Positions 1 to 10,033 of a stretch of DNA of 64,000 nucleotides are shown here, piece by piece. Made by a program: the position numbers and the translations under genes. Numbering within the stretch: position 1 is the stretch's first letter; every line of letters starts with the position of its first letter. The notes beneath the pieces were generated by a model, which saw only the letters and a program-made list of their open reading frames with translations, was not told where the DNA came from and did no database searches. The stretch comes from Paramoeba atlantica (Eukaryota > Discosea): NCBI GenBank assembly GCA_977017575.1, contig CDRNVI010000023.1, positions 248,001 through 312,000 of the forward strand. The letters run 5' to 3'.

Positions 1-73
1 GCATGCTTCAAGAGGAGTGCAGTTAGCATACGTGAAATTGATATGCACACGTTTTCAGCGCAGTTCTTTCATA

Positions 74-115
74 CAGGGGGTTTTGACCCCCCCCATATTT
101 TCGTGCCACCCCCTG
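74..115. mobile_element. Minimal Tc1/mariner-type remnant
   Basis: A 42-bp unit begins CAGGGGGT and ends ACCCCCTG, with TA on both sides (72-73 and 116-117), the target duplication typical of Tc1/mariner elements. Its reverse complement matches the element end at 59921 for about 35 bases. It looks like two ends of one family left after almost complete internal deletion. Confidence 0.55.
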
Positions 116-306
116 TATCTCCTTCCATATCAATTTTATGTAAGTTAGTGCAAGTGGAATACCCTTGAAAGGAGATCACAACATTTTTGTGAAAAAAATC
201 AATTCAAATTTATTCCACTTCTTATTTATTGAATGACAGTATTTTTCATTGCTTTACCTATTGCACATCCCCTATTGTTCCACTACATAATACTTTGGGA
301 CTATCA

Positions 307-1143
307 ATGATTTTATTCGGACTATTGTCGGATGCGGAAACGCGGATGTCAAAGAGGCGCAAAATAAGTAACCAGAAAGAATTTTCTGTCGAGGAATTAC
401 CCGCAGCATCTCTTCCGAAGGCTAATCCAACATCAGCGTCACGCGTTACGCGGAGGGGGAAAATCAGTTGCATCACATTGCCTCAAGAATATGCGTTAGA
501 AAAATTGGTACTCGGACTAATTACCAAGCCAGAACAGTGGACCGCTGCGACACCTGCTTGTGAGTGGACTGGAATTAAATGCGATGAGAGTGGAAACATT
601 GAAGAGATCCGCTGGGCTTGGAAAGCTCTAAAAGGCTCGTTTGACTTTGAACATATCCCTGCGACCGTCGTAAGATTTGTCGCACGTAGCAGCGGCATCT
701 CGGGAAATGTAAATTTAGAAAATCTTCCTACCGGAAGTTGCCTTCATACGTTAAGACTCGACAACAATGCTCTTAATGGCTCATTAGCTTTGACATCTCT
801 CCCTCAAAGTATAGTGGCGGTCGATTTGTCTCACAACTTTTTAACAGGTTGTATAAGTCTCGTTAATTTGCCCCCTAATTTATCAGAACTGAAACTTTCC
901 TTTAATGACTTTTCAGGACGTTTGACATTGACTGAACTTCCCGCAAATATTGATTCACTTCACTTAAATAACAATAACTTCGAAGGAAGCGTAGATTTGC
1001 ATAATCTCCCACCTCGCATAGGATATCTCCGTTTGCAGGACAACAAACTACTGAGCGGAAAAGTGAGAGTGGCAAAGCTTCCCGTAGTGCTGCTTGACTG
1101 TCTTGCAGGATTATGGTTGGGCACGAAAATATCCCTTGAGTGA
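307..1143 (+). CDS. Short LRR protein with receptor-like cap and basic N-terminus
   Basis: This 278-residue protein has a basic, NLS-like SKRRKI at residues 15-20, the family motif LPQEY at 58-62, a cap with TPACEWTGIKC around 82-92, then about six leucine-rich repeats of 22-24 residues, each built around LPxxL. The ATG at 307 was chosen because the paralogue at 63178 starts at the matching position (MILFGLLSD here, MISRTRLSD there). I see no transmembrane segment, and the short hydrophobic start is weak as a signal peptide. LRR arcs usually bind proteins, but the ligand is unknown. A mariner remnant lies immediately downstream. Function is not inferred beyond binding. Confidence 0.85.
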   Translation: MILFGLLSDAETRMSKRRKISNQKEFSVEELPAASLPKANPTSASRVTRRGKISCITLPQEYALEKLVLGLITKPEQWTAATPACEWTGIKCDESGNIEEIRWAWKALKGSFDFEHIPATVVRFVARSSGISGNVNLENLPTGSCLHTLRLDNNALNGSLALTSLPQSIVAVDLSHNFLTGCISLVNLPPNLSELKLSFNDFSGRLTLTELPANIDSLHLNNNNFEGSVDLHNLPPRIGYLRLQDNKLLSGKVRVAKLPVVLLDCLAGLWLGTKISLE

Positions 1144-1166
1144 AGAGAGTGATTTCATTTGCCATA

Positions 1167-1601
1167 CAGGGGGGCACGAAAACTGTTGCACCTGCCATTT
1201 TTGGCTCGTGTGGCCGTTTTGGCTAACTTTTGTTGCATTTTGCAGATCTCAATGTTAATATCATGTTGAAACCACTCTGAATACAAGAGTAAACGGGGCA
1301 GGGTGGTTTTACGGACTCCGAAAACAAGGATTTTAAAGTTTTTGCAAATTTTTTTGGCTATCAAAAAATATCATATTCAACGTTCAGTAGTCAATGGAGC
1401 CACCATTTTTGGCTCGCAGCTCTTGTAATCGAGTTCGGAGGCTCATTACTAATTACCAGCCCTCGTTCAATAGATCATCCTTCGGCTTAACAATGGCGAT
1501 CTTTAGCTCAGACCGATTTTTGGGACGAAGGTGCACGTGGATGTAATCATCGATGATTTCCCACAAAATAGCAGGTGTAGCAGTTTTCATGCCCCCCCCT
1601 G
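1167..1601 (-). mobile_element. Internally deleted Tc1/mariner element
   Basis: Inverted ends CAGGGGGGCACGAAAAC and GTTTTCATGCCCCCCCCTG are bordered by TA at 1165-1166 and 1602-1603. The minus strand from about 1590 to 1390 reads like the C-terminal end of a Tc1/mariner transposase: LWEIIDDYIH followed by RPKNRSELKIAI, and in another frame RLQELRAKNGGSIDY, which resembles the usual RLQAVIxxxGGxTKY ending. The catalytic part is absent and the tail needs two frames, so the copy is dead. Confidence 0.7.
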
Positions 1602-1609
1602 TATACTAC

Positions 1610-2081
1610 TGTAGGAATCTATACTCATTTTTTTCACTTTTTACCCCCCTTTAATTATTATTATTCTTAATTTGCCAACTTTGACCATGCCCACCCAGGA
1701 CCCAGAGGGGGTGATAGGCAAACAAAGCGCAGGAAACGCTCTAGTTTTTCGAGATCTGTTGAATGCCGAAGGAATTAGATCAAAAGCTCTTGCGGTGTGC
1801 TCTGTAGCCCGGAGGGAAACCAATTCCTGGACTGTATTTTACATTTACATTGGGCTGCGTATGTGCTTTTTTGGTGAAAATAGATATTTTCTCCATAAAT
1901 ACTGCAGAGGTGTGTTAGCATGTAGCGATCTTTTTTTTTTTTTAAATTGAAAATTAATAGATCTTTTTAAAAAATAAAAAGGTGCATAGATAAAAAATGC
2001 ATAGATCATGTAGTCAGCCGGACTTCATTTTGTGATCGATTTAAATCTTACAAATTTATAATATTTTCTGTGAGTACATTC
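1610..2081. other. Intergenic, AT-rich
   Basis: There is a moderately GC-rich block at about 1680-1830 that is open on both strands for 60-90 codons. I recognise no domain in either reading. The rest is AT-rich, with T and A tracts leading up to the next LRR gene. Confidence 0.4.
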
Positions 2082-2660
2082 ATGGCTGATACCCATCACG
2101 TACACTTAGGAAAGGTCAGTGCAATCCACGCGTTTCCGCCGCAAGAATATGAACTCGCTTTATTCATTGTAGACGTTCAAAATTTGGATTCTTCCTGGAG
2201 TCGTGATACCCCAGCATGTGATTGGAATGGTATTTCCTGTGACACCTTAAAGCAAGTGATTGAGATTTGCTGGGAAGATTTAGGTCTGCGTGGTGCATTG
2301 CACTGGAATCGTCTACCTTCAACAGTAAGGAGAGTAGAACTCGGAATGGGTTTTATTGAACGAGGGAACTATCTATCGGGCAATGTACCATTTGAAGCGT
2401 TGCCACCAGGAATGGTGTACTTGGATTTAGAAAAGAATAAATTCAAGTGCCTCTTTGATGGATCTGGTTTGCCTGGTGCATTAGTTGTGTTAGATTTATC
2501 GAATAACCAATTTTACGGAACTGTTGATTTTTCATTAATTCCTGCATCCATTGAAGTAATTAAGTTAAATGGTAATTCGGATTTACGGGGTGTTTTATCT
2601 AGAGCTTGCGTCCAACAGGCCACCGTCTTTGTGCGAGGTACGAGGATTCGAATAGAGTAG
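2082..2660 (+). CDS. Short LRR protein
   Basis: This 192-residue protein starts at the ATG at 2082; the longer open frame would begin with GTG. The family layout is present: PPQEYELALF, then a cap with SSWSRDTPACDWNGISC, then about four LRRs with LPxxxxxLDLxxNxF patterns. The tail RGTRIRIE resembles the RGTGITLH and NTDIRVIG endings of its relatives at 8175 and 19932, so the 3' end looks complete. It has no signal peptide or TM segment. It is shorter than most relatives by about two repeats. Confidence 0.85.
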   Translation: MADTHHVHLGKVSAIHAFPPQEYELALFIVDVQNLDSSWSRDTPACDWNGISCDTLKQVIEICWEDLGLRGALHWNRLPSTVRRVELGMGFIERGNYLSGNVPFEALPPGMVYLDLEKNKFKCLFDGSGLPGALVVLDLSNNQFYGTVDFSLIPASIEVIKLNGNSDLRGVLSRACVQQATVFVRGTRIRIE

Positions 2661-3049
2661 TGGGCAACAATATACACGCCCCCTACAGGTCTTGTATTTC
2701 GTCGGCGCACAAATCTGACAAAAATGGTTGGCTGAACCATTTTTTATGGCCTGGGAGCCAGACCCTGGGAGTGGCCATCCAGAAGAGCAAGCCCAGATAC
2801 ATGTAGTACAGGCGGCAGTACAGGATTGTCACCGCCGTGGCGTGCGCCAACTGGGGTGAAGAGGTAAAAAAAGAAATTTGTTTCATATTGTAAATATTCT
2901 GCATCACTCCTTTTTTAATCCCATCTGATCAAATCCCATGTCCTTTTCAAAAAGGAAAAAAGGAAATTTTCTGTACATTTTTACTGTATATTACCCGAAT
3001 TATCATTATCATTATTTGTGATCGAGGATTTTGTTTTCTTCATTTCATC
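2661..3049. other. Intergenic region with a GC-rich coding-like island
   Basis: Bases 2745-2860 are much more GC-rich than the surroundings. On the minus strand they read as a hydrophobic segment (VTILYCRLYYMYLGLLFW) preceded by a pyrimidine tract ending in CAG, as an exon would be. No homologue is recognised. The remainder, up to the ATG at 3050, is AT-rich leader sequence. Confidence 0.35.
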
Positions 3050-5590
3050 ATGTCCACATCTACGCTCAAGTTGAAGGTCAAACGACTGAACGGCGTCGAA
3101 TTCGGCATTGAAACCACCCAAGATACCTTTGTTCGAGAGCTCAAAGCCCAGATCTCACGTGACCACGTCCCGGAGCTATCGCCGGACCAAATACGACTCA
3201 TCACCGCGGGTCGCGTGATGCGTGACCATCTTCGCCTCAGCCAGTTTCACCTCACCAATGGTCACACCCTCCACCTCGTCTCACGCCCTGTCCCCTCCCA
3301 CGAGACCCCCACCCCAAGCCCTACGCCTCAACCCTCAAACCCCGATCCCTCCCCGAATGCCAACGATACCCCCAACCCCACAGAAGCCACAGCTCACATT
3401 TTAATTGGGGAAATTCCCATGTCCAATTTTCTTACGCCCTCCATGGCTTCTTCTTCATCTGCTGCTGCGGCTACGGCTGCGGCTGCACGTAACGTCGGGG
3501 CTACCGGACTACGGCCAACGGGTCGTCGTACCCCTGCGGGGTTGGGAAATACGAGTAGTAGGAGCGGTGCGAGTAATAGTATGTATGGTACGAATCATAC
3601 AAGTACGGCTACGGCTCCTGCTCCTACTCGTATGCCCGTGACGGGGGTCGCGCTGCACCTCCATGTGAACCTGCAGGAGCTGTCGGAGGTGCCGAGGCGG
3701 CTGCAGCAGCTCGCACGGCAGCTGAACTACGTCCCGTTTGTGAATGCCGCAAACGGGAGTCGTCCAGCCACGGGGTACCCCGAGATGGGGGGAAGCGGGG
3801 AGAGGAGGGGAGGGGGGAGAGGAGGAGAAGCGGGGGAGGAGAATCCAGAGAGAAGGTCCGAAGGAGCCTCGTTGTCGGATGAAAATCTGTCAGAGGAGAC
3901 GGGGCAAGAAACGGGGGAAACCCATGAAAATGGGGAAGAGCAAGTCTCGAATACCGGTTCTACGCGCACGGCGAATGTGCGGAATGTGTTGCCGGCGAGT
4001 AGTGGAGTCGCGAGTGGGTTTACCTCTCGTGGACCCCCTTCTGCTCCGTCCTCTGCGTCCTCCGCGTGGGCTGGACCGATTCAACAAATTATACAAACGT
4101 TACTCAGTACGGCCCGTCCGGCAGCAGCAACAGAATCTTCAGCGGACTCCGCAGAACACGTGGACGAAACTTCAGGAGACGACAATGCTGAGAGCTCCGG
4201 GGTTCGAACTGCAGTTGGAGAAGAAGCCACGGAAGAAGCATCGACCACGGGGAGCCGTGCGACGCCGCCGGCGTCCGGGACTTTAACTAATGTGTCCCCC
4301 GCCGAAGGGTCCGTACCTCATTCGGAACCCGACCCCCATGCCGCGCGTGCGCAACATTTCTTCGCCGAGTTGTTACACGCGCTCCCGGGTGTCGCGGATC
4401 TCACCCAGGTGTTTCTCGGTCCCCCGAACGGGGAGCAAACGATCTGGGACCTCTTAGTGACTCAACTCCACCATTTGGTGTTGCGTACACTACGTCGACA
4501 GCCCACAGAGGAGGACCAAGGCCGACTCCATGACCGCCTCCCCCCCGGGACCTCCTTTCTGGTCTACCATATTCTTCGTGCGCTGGAGGGTGCGCTGGTC
4601 TCCCCCTCGCTGGCAACGCTCCAAGAGCACTGCGCTCTTACTACGGGACTCCAATTCAATATTGAGACCCGCCGGGTCGTGTTTTTTATCTGCACTCGGC
4701 TACAGGAGTTCTTTTTAACTCAAACCCCCGTGGAGTCCGATGCCTTCACTCTGCGGGAGTTTGCCTCCGCGCTACGACGAGAGGCCGAGACCTCATTACT
4801 TGCGCTCACGCATTATCTCCACACAAGATGTCTTGTGGAGGTAGGAGGGGGAGGAGGGGGAAGGAACGGGCTGCAGTTGCTACTCACGGCGTGGCTACAG
4901 CAGCTAATGCCGCTGTCACAGCTCAAGGCGGTACGGCCGGAGTTAGCCGCGTTCTGGCCGATGGTCCAGTCCGCTCTTTTTTCCCCTCTCCCGGGGTTGT
5001 ATGAGAGTCTTCGGGCGAATGCCGGTCCAGAGGCGCTGGAAAAGTTAATGAAAGAGATTCGGGCCACAGAGGTGGTGGGGGCATTGCCTCCGCTTCCTCG
5101 GGAAGTCAGTTCCGGATCCGATAGTGCAACGAGTGAGTCATCGAGTGCAACGAAGGACAGAAAGGCGCAGGAAACATTAAACTCACCACGGAAAAAACGA
5201 CGTGGGGAGGGCAGTGCCATAGGAGGTGGGTGGGAGGAAAAAGGGCAAGTGCGTGACGCTCCTTCCGTTTCTGATGTTTTGACGGGTCCTGACGTAGGAT
5301 TTCGGGAAGGTTCTATGGAGGACTTGTTGGAAGACGCATTGAACGCAACTTATACTCCACCAAAGAGCACGACACCCGCAGAGGTGAGTCAAGAGTCAGG
5401 GATAGACACTATGCACAGCGATTCATCAAAGTCTAATACGTCCTCTTCCGTTGAAAAATTTAACCTTCTCTCGCCTTCTACAGTTGAAATGCTTCGCCGT
5501 GACGAAGATATTATAAAGGCCGAAACAGAGGATTCGCAAGAGTCTCCTGTGAGTCTTAGCGAGGGATATTTTGATGCTTTCAAGGAATAA
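3050..5590 (+). CDS. BAG6/Scythe-like ubiquitin-like domain protein
   Basis: This 846-residue protein opens with a ubiquitin-like domain at about residues 5-78: a TLKLKVK strand, QIRLITAGRVMRD where ubiquitin-like domains carry the I44-region strand, and HTLHLVSR at the end. Long Pro/Ser/Thr/Gly/Glu-rich stretches follow. A conserved-looking HLHVNLQEL segment lies at about 203-211, and a helical block around 430-650 (HFFAELLHALPGV onward) resembles the central region of BAG6. BAG6 acts in the cytosol and nucleus as a holdase that guides tail-anchored and mislocalised membrane proteins to GET targeting or ubiquitination. A near-C-terminal KKRRGE could be an NLS. Ubiquilin is the main alternative, but no UBA domain is seen at the end. 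Confidence 0.6.
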   Translation: MSTSTLKLKVKRLNGVEFGIETTQDTFVRELKAQISRDHVPELSPDQIRLITAGRVMRDHLRLSQFHLTNGHTLHLVSRPVPSHETPTPSPTPQPSNPDPSPNANDTPNPTEATAHILIGEIPMSNFLTPSMASSSSAAAATAAAARNVGATGLRPTGRRTPAGLGNTSSRSGASNSMYGTNHTSTATAPAPTRMPVTGVALHLHVNLQELSEVPRRLQQLARQLNYVPFVNAANGSRPATGYPEMGGSGERRGGGRGGEAGEENPERRSEGASLSDENLSEETGQETGETHENGEEQVSNTGSTRTANVRNVLPASSGVASGFTSRGPPSAPSSASSAWAGPIQQIIQTLLSTARPAAATESSADSAEHVDETSGDDNAESSGVRTAVGEEATEEASTTGSRATPPASGTLTNVSPAEGSVPHSEPDPHAARAQHFFAELLHALPGVADLTQVFLGPPNGEQTIWDLLVTQLHHLVLRTLRRQPTEEDQGRLHDRLPPGTSFLVYHILRALEGALVSPSLATLQEHCALTTGLQFNIETRRVVFFICTRLQEFFLTQTPVESDAFTLREFASALRREAETSLLALTHYLHTRCLVEVGGGGGGRNGLQLLLTAWLQQLMPLSQLKAVRPELAAFWPMVQSALFSPLPGLYESLRANAGPEALEKLMKEIRATEVVGALPPLPREVSSGSDSATSESSSATKDRKAQETLNSPRKKRRGEGSAIGGGWEEKGQVRDAPSVSDVLTGPDVGFREGSMEDLLEDALNATYTPPKSTTPAEVSQESGIDTMHSDSSKSNTSSSVEKFNLLSPSTVEMLRRDEDIIKAETEDSQESPVSLSEGYFDAFKE

Positions 5591-7048
5591 AATCTGTGTA
5601 GGGTATGGCGAGCGCGTTTTCTGCTTTGCTTGCTGGGTAACGGGGGAATCTGCGCACTTACAGTTCCGATCGAATTACGATGTGGTCCTATTGTGTATGA
5701 TAGAAGAACAGCATTGTTTATGTAAACTATAAGAAGCACACGTAGTTGTCACGAAAAATTTTGAACTGCGCAGAAAGCAAGAAAGAATTTTGTGCATTGA
5801 TACTGAAAAATATATGAAATGAGTTACTTGTACTTACTACTTTCTAATAAATAGTAATCTATGCATTCTATCATACTATTTATACCGTTCATTGATACAC
5901 CCTTCGACCAAATGATGCCCTAATTTTGACGTAGACCCCGTTGATCCCATAATTCGATAAATACCATCCTCTGTGGACTTGAATCGGGCGCATACTGTAT
6001 TCTGCAAATCCACTTCAGTTCCCAATACAGTGTCTTTACGCGTTGACCTCGTAGTGATTACTATTCTTTTAACACTGCAAAGCTGGATTTTGGTGGTACA
6101 GTCGACCAACATTTTGGTGATACAGTCGACTCCCCCTTAACAGATCTTGGGTGAAAGATATTGCACTCAAAAGATTCAAGAGGGGCTTCTAGGATCTCCG
6201 CTGTAGAAAAGGCTCCAGCTCTGATGAGCTCTTCAGCTCTTTTACGTGCCGATGTGGGGGGAGCGTTGGCCGGTATGAGCGAGGGGGCCATCGTCTCCGA
6301 TCCCTCCAAATGATTACATCCGCAGTTCCCTTTCCATTTGTTCTTGGGAGAGCTTTTCCTCTGGAAAAAACAGGAAACGCTTGATGCCTAGGAGTAGGTT
6401 CCACGCCAATACTTCGCAGTCCAATACTTCGCGGCTTTTTTTGCGTTATAAATTCACTGGGCACGCGTTCTAATTCACTGGGCCCATGGCTGTATAGGGA
6501 GGTCATCGAGTATGCTTAGTACCATACAAAAAATCTTTTCTCGGATGGAAAAGCTTCTCTGTGTCGGCCAGATTATCAGCCTCATCAGAAAGCTTCAAGG
6601 CCGGCTGAAGAATTTTTTTCCATATATGGAGTGATGAATAATGACCTCCCATATGAGGAATGAGAACAGCCGATGCTTGCTCATGGGTCAGATTCGGATG
6701 GAGCATTGCCAGAGCGCATAGCACGCCATGCGTTGGGCTTTTTGAAAGAAACGTTCGGCTCTACAACCACATCAGAAGAATACCCGTGAAGTGTGAAACG
6801 TCTTTCTAGGGAAGAAGTATCATGCGGAGAAGTTTAAAATAATAAAGTAAGCTTGTTATTCAAAATCTGTAGAGCTTTGATTACTACTCTCCGCACTACA
6901 ACTCTCTGTCAGGGGCAAATTCGGCACTGTTTCGTTCCTCCTGAGACATCTTGAGATACTCCAAACCTCTCTAGGCTCTTTTCAAAGGAATGTGGAGCAC
7001 CTTCTTTAAGGTCTGTTGCACCCAATGGCGTAACCGATCGAATTTAGA
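5591..7048 (-). other. Gene-free stretch with decayed minus-strand frames
   Basis: Several overlapping open frames of 70-105 codons lie on the minus strand between 5876 and 6724, none with a domain I can name. Their crowding in different frames suggests one decayed transposon-like gene. From 6740 to 7048 I see nothing beyond AT-rich sequence. Confidence 0.3.
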
Positions 7049-7625
7049 TTATAAAGATACAGTTTCTGTACTTTGTTGGTACATTTTCCTTTAGTTCATC
7101 TTTTCTTTCCCCGGCAACGAGCATAGTCTTACTGTTTATATGCCCGTTGCCGGCCGGCGCTAAGGCCGAAACTGTCCCTCCTTCTCGGCGAAGTAGCGGG
7201 CGTGCTTCCACCCCATCACCCCTCCCCGGCTCACTCTTTGAGTGGGTTTTCTTCCCTCCACGGCTTCCTTCCCTTCGCGCCCTTTCCTTCCCGGGGAGCC
7301 ATGCGCCATGGTGGCCTCCCTTGAGCACCACTGGGTGTGGCTCTGCCTCGTCTTATCGCGAGGCAGCGGTCGGTTGCAGTGCGCCCCTCCGGCTGCGTAA
7401 AGAGGTGGTGAGTTGCCTGTACCACCTCTACCGACTGGGACCGAGTCGGTTGCAGTGCGCCCCTCCGGCTGCGTAAAGAGAGGGCGAGTTGCCTGGACCC
7501 CCTCTACCGACAGAGTCCGAGCTAAACCCCCTTGGTGCGACATCCGTCATTACGGATTGTGCCGATGATATCGGCTGTCGCATCAAGGGCTGTATCTCTG
7601 CGCCAATGAGCGCATGAACATCAAA
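7049..7625. repeat. 577-bp dispersed repeat, copy A
   Basis: This block recurs at 10034-10610 with the same length and only scattered differences. It holds a stem-loop near its left end (GGCAACGAGCATA pairing with TATGCCCGTTGCC) and two tandem 76-bp units that contain GTCGGTTGCAGTGCGC. No domain is recognisable in either strand's open frames. It sits directly against an LRR pseudogene, so it probably inserted there. No clear target duplication is seen. Confidence 0.8.
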
Positions 7626-7626
7626 A

Positions 7627-7872
7627 TTGATGGAAAATGCTTTTGCAGGAACTCCTGATTTGCAGCACTTGCCCTCCACGTTGATTTATCTCAATCTCTC
7701 AGAAAATAATTTCCACGGGTATGTGATACTAGATTCTCTTCCTGAAAGTATAAGTTTACACTTGAATAATAACAACGCGATCCACGGGAAGATCGAAGAG
7801 AAATTACTTCCTTGAGGTACACACGTCTCAACAATGGGAACCTACGTTACGGTTCATAGACGCCCGAATCAC
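7627..7872 (+). pseudogene. 3' fragment of an LRR gene
   Basis: Only two or three repeats remain (LPSTLIYLNLSENNFHG, then ISLHLNNNNAIHGKIEE). The frame ends at a stop where relatives continue, and the following bases still read like the family tail (GTHVSTMGTYVTVHRR against LSVRGTGITLHRR at 8175). The 5' part and the cap are missing. The 577-bp repeat abuts the break. Confidence 0.75.
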
Positions 7873-8174
7873 GACAAGATCTCAAAACAGAAGGTACGGT
7901 TCTGAACGACACTAACCTACAGTCAGTAAAAAAAGCCTTTCCAAATGTTTCGAATTTTTTTCTTTTGTATACAGCCATAGATGTACAGCCCTTTCGTACA
8001 GCCATAGATTCAATACTAGTATCAGCGTTGCGCTGGTAATGTGTGCTAGTAGTGTAGGCATGAGTGTTACTTAATAGTACCCATAGTTCATCTCAGTTCG
8101 CTCTACCAAAGGATTAAGAATGAATTAAACAAATAGTCGAAAAAAACACTTTATCACAGTTGATCTTCTGAGAA

Positions 8175-8981
8175 ATGTCAATTATAATGGTTTGGCCTGC
8201 TGATGATTCAACTCAATCACAGGTAAGTATTTCGAGACGTGCGCGTCCTTCTAAAGTCAGGGGTGCTATGCTACCGCAAGAGTACGAGCTAGTCCGACTA
8301 TTTGCAGATGTGAAGAAGCCAGATTCCTCCTGGAATGTCAATACCCCTGCGTGTGAGTGGTACGGAATTAAATGGGAGAATCGATACAGCACACAAGTCT
8401 ACAAAATCAATTTGAAATGGTTTCGCGCTGGGGGTGAACTCCATTTGACGTATCTACCCTACACTGTCACATATTTCCGTGGGGCCACTAATGATTTTAC
8501 TGGTACAGTATGTCTAGATTCACTCCCTCCTTCGCTTGAATACCTGAATCTTGCCACAAATCACTTCACAGGGCCAGTAAATTTGACATCCTTACCACAA
8601 AGTCTTCTTTATCTTTACCTTGAAGAGAACAATTTTTCAGGGGATATTTGCCTTAGTCAATTGCCAAGGCGAATCAGTCACATCTGTCTCAACAATAATA
8701 CTCTGACGGGCAAGCTGGAATTGCAGCATTTACCACCTACGCTGCACTATCTTGGCCTTTCGGCGAATTTATTTCGCGGATATTTAAATTTCGACTCTCT
8801 TCATGGAATTCTGAGTCTCTATCTGGACAACAACGAAGCACTTCACGGAGAACTACGCAAAGAAGACCTCCCGTGGGGTGCGTATCTTTCGGTGAGGGGT
8901 ACTGGTATCACACTGCACCGCCGAAAAGAGCTTGCTTATCCATCGAAAAGAAAAGTACATTTTCCTTGCATGAAACTTTGA
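8175..8981 (+). CDS. LRR protein with an altered cap cysteine
   Basis: This 268-residue family member has basic RRARPSKVRGA, then LPQEYELVRLF, a cap with SSWNVNTPACEWYGIKW, and about seven LRRs (for example PPSLEYLNLATNHFTG). In nearly all relatives the cap ends GVxC; here the second cysteine is replaced by tryptophan, which would prevent the usual cap disulphide if one forms. The tail RGTGITLHRRK matches the family and is extended by about 18 basic residues. There is no signal peptide or TM segment. Confidence 0.85.
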   Translation: MSIIMVWPADDSTQSQVSISRRARPSKVRGAMLPQEYELVRLFADVKKPDSSWNVNTPACEWYGIKWENRYSTQVYKINLKWFRAGGELHLTYLPYTVTYFRGATNDFTGTVCLDSLPPSLEYLNLATNHFTGPVNLTSLPQSLLYLYLEENNFSGDICLSQLPRRISHICLNNNTLTGKLELQHLPPTLHYLGLSANLFRGYLNFDSLHGILSLYLDNNEALHGELRKEDLPWGAYLSVRGTGITLHRRKELAYPSKRKVHFPCMKL

Positions 8982-9689
8982 CTGATTTACATGATTTCCT
9001 GAATTGAGTTACTCAGATTAAACGGGGGCCCGGGGTAACATACCTGTAGCACCATAACATACCAGGGCATATGTTACCGGGTGGTATCGTGAACAAGGGG
9101 TAGATAACATACCCACCTCTGAATTAGGTCTCACTACAAAAACTTTCTTCAGCTTCAATTTTGTGCTTATGAAAGGGGGGTAAGGGGGGATGCATATTAA
9201 AGAGGGGGGTCACAGTATAAGTAAGAAACTAATTGCGTACACTGAAAATCAAAAGCTGCAAATTTCATGGATACATTTCTGTTTGATCGCCATCTGACTC
9301 ACTACTTATCAGAAGATCTAATTCATCTCTCTCAAACGAATCTTCCTCATAAGCACCGCTTGTCGGGTGAACTGAAGCAAATTTAGCCTTTTCACGTTCA
9401 GAATTTTTCTTCATTTTTCGGGCTGATTTTTTTCCCGTTTTATAAACTAGTAGGTTCATTTTTAGATTTTTGGTGATTCTTTTATGCCTTGTCAAGGGTG
9501 TGTTAGGTTTTCTTGTCGGCGTGACCTCATATTAAACAAAGTAGCTCTTTAGACCGAGGAAATCGAATGGATCAAAAGTCATAAGCTGGTAGTCCTGAAA
9601 GTTTTGTGCTACAGAAAAGTACACAAGTCGCCCTAACACATGAAACTCATCTAGTCTAATCTAATTTTGCACCCATTTGGCCTTGACAG
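8982..9689. other. Intergenic with transposon-end sequence and acidic minus-strand frame
   Basis: Bases 9145-9217 match 57211-57277 and share their last part, ATTAAAGRGGGGTCACA, with 44285-44313, so they are probably one end of a mobile element. A minus-strand frame at 9265-9495 ends in the acidic LDLLISSESDGDQ, which resembles the FDLLESSDTDEGED tail of the hAT transposase at 47531 and may be a leftover of a related element. Confidence 0.4.
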
Positions 9690-9850
9690 GCTATGGGTCC
9701 TCTACCGTCCACGCGAGGGGGCTCGACGGCTCGGATGTTACTCCGATGCGTACGGCCGCTCCTTGCGGACCGGCGGGCGAGCCAGCCGTAGCAACCCACG
9801 GCTGGCACTTCACATAGGACGGGAGTCGGAGACGCAGTGAGGCTAGGATG
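9690..9850. other. GC-rich, hairpin-rich island
   Basis: This GC-rich block in AT-rich surroundings holds several short inverted repeats, such as GCCAGCCGT with ACGGCTGGC and CGGATGTTACTCCG. No protein-coding signal is seen. It could be a structured RNA or part of a non-autonomous element. Confidence 0.35.
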
Positions 9851-10033
9851 AAACTCATTGTCGCAAAGTGGTGGTGCACCAAAACGTCAACGGAAAGTAT
9901 GGTGCTTCGGGGAATGCTGGTTTGAAGAGGAACGCCGATGATGTCATGCTAAGAATCTTGGAGAACTTACAGACTCATTGCATTCATCTTTAAGTATATT
10001 CTTTAAGTATATTCACCTTTAAGTATATTCATC

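Noticed and set aside
1672-1950. A small plus-strand gene of 92 codons
   Set aside because: It has no domain, runs into T-rich sequence, and is equally open on the other strand.
7160-7543. A 127-codon frame conserved in both 577-bp repeats (also 10145-10528)
   Set aside because: Similarity simply follows from the duplicated DNA; the composition is low-complexity and overlapping frames are equally open.
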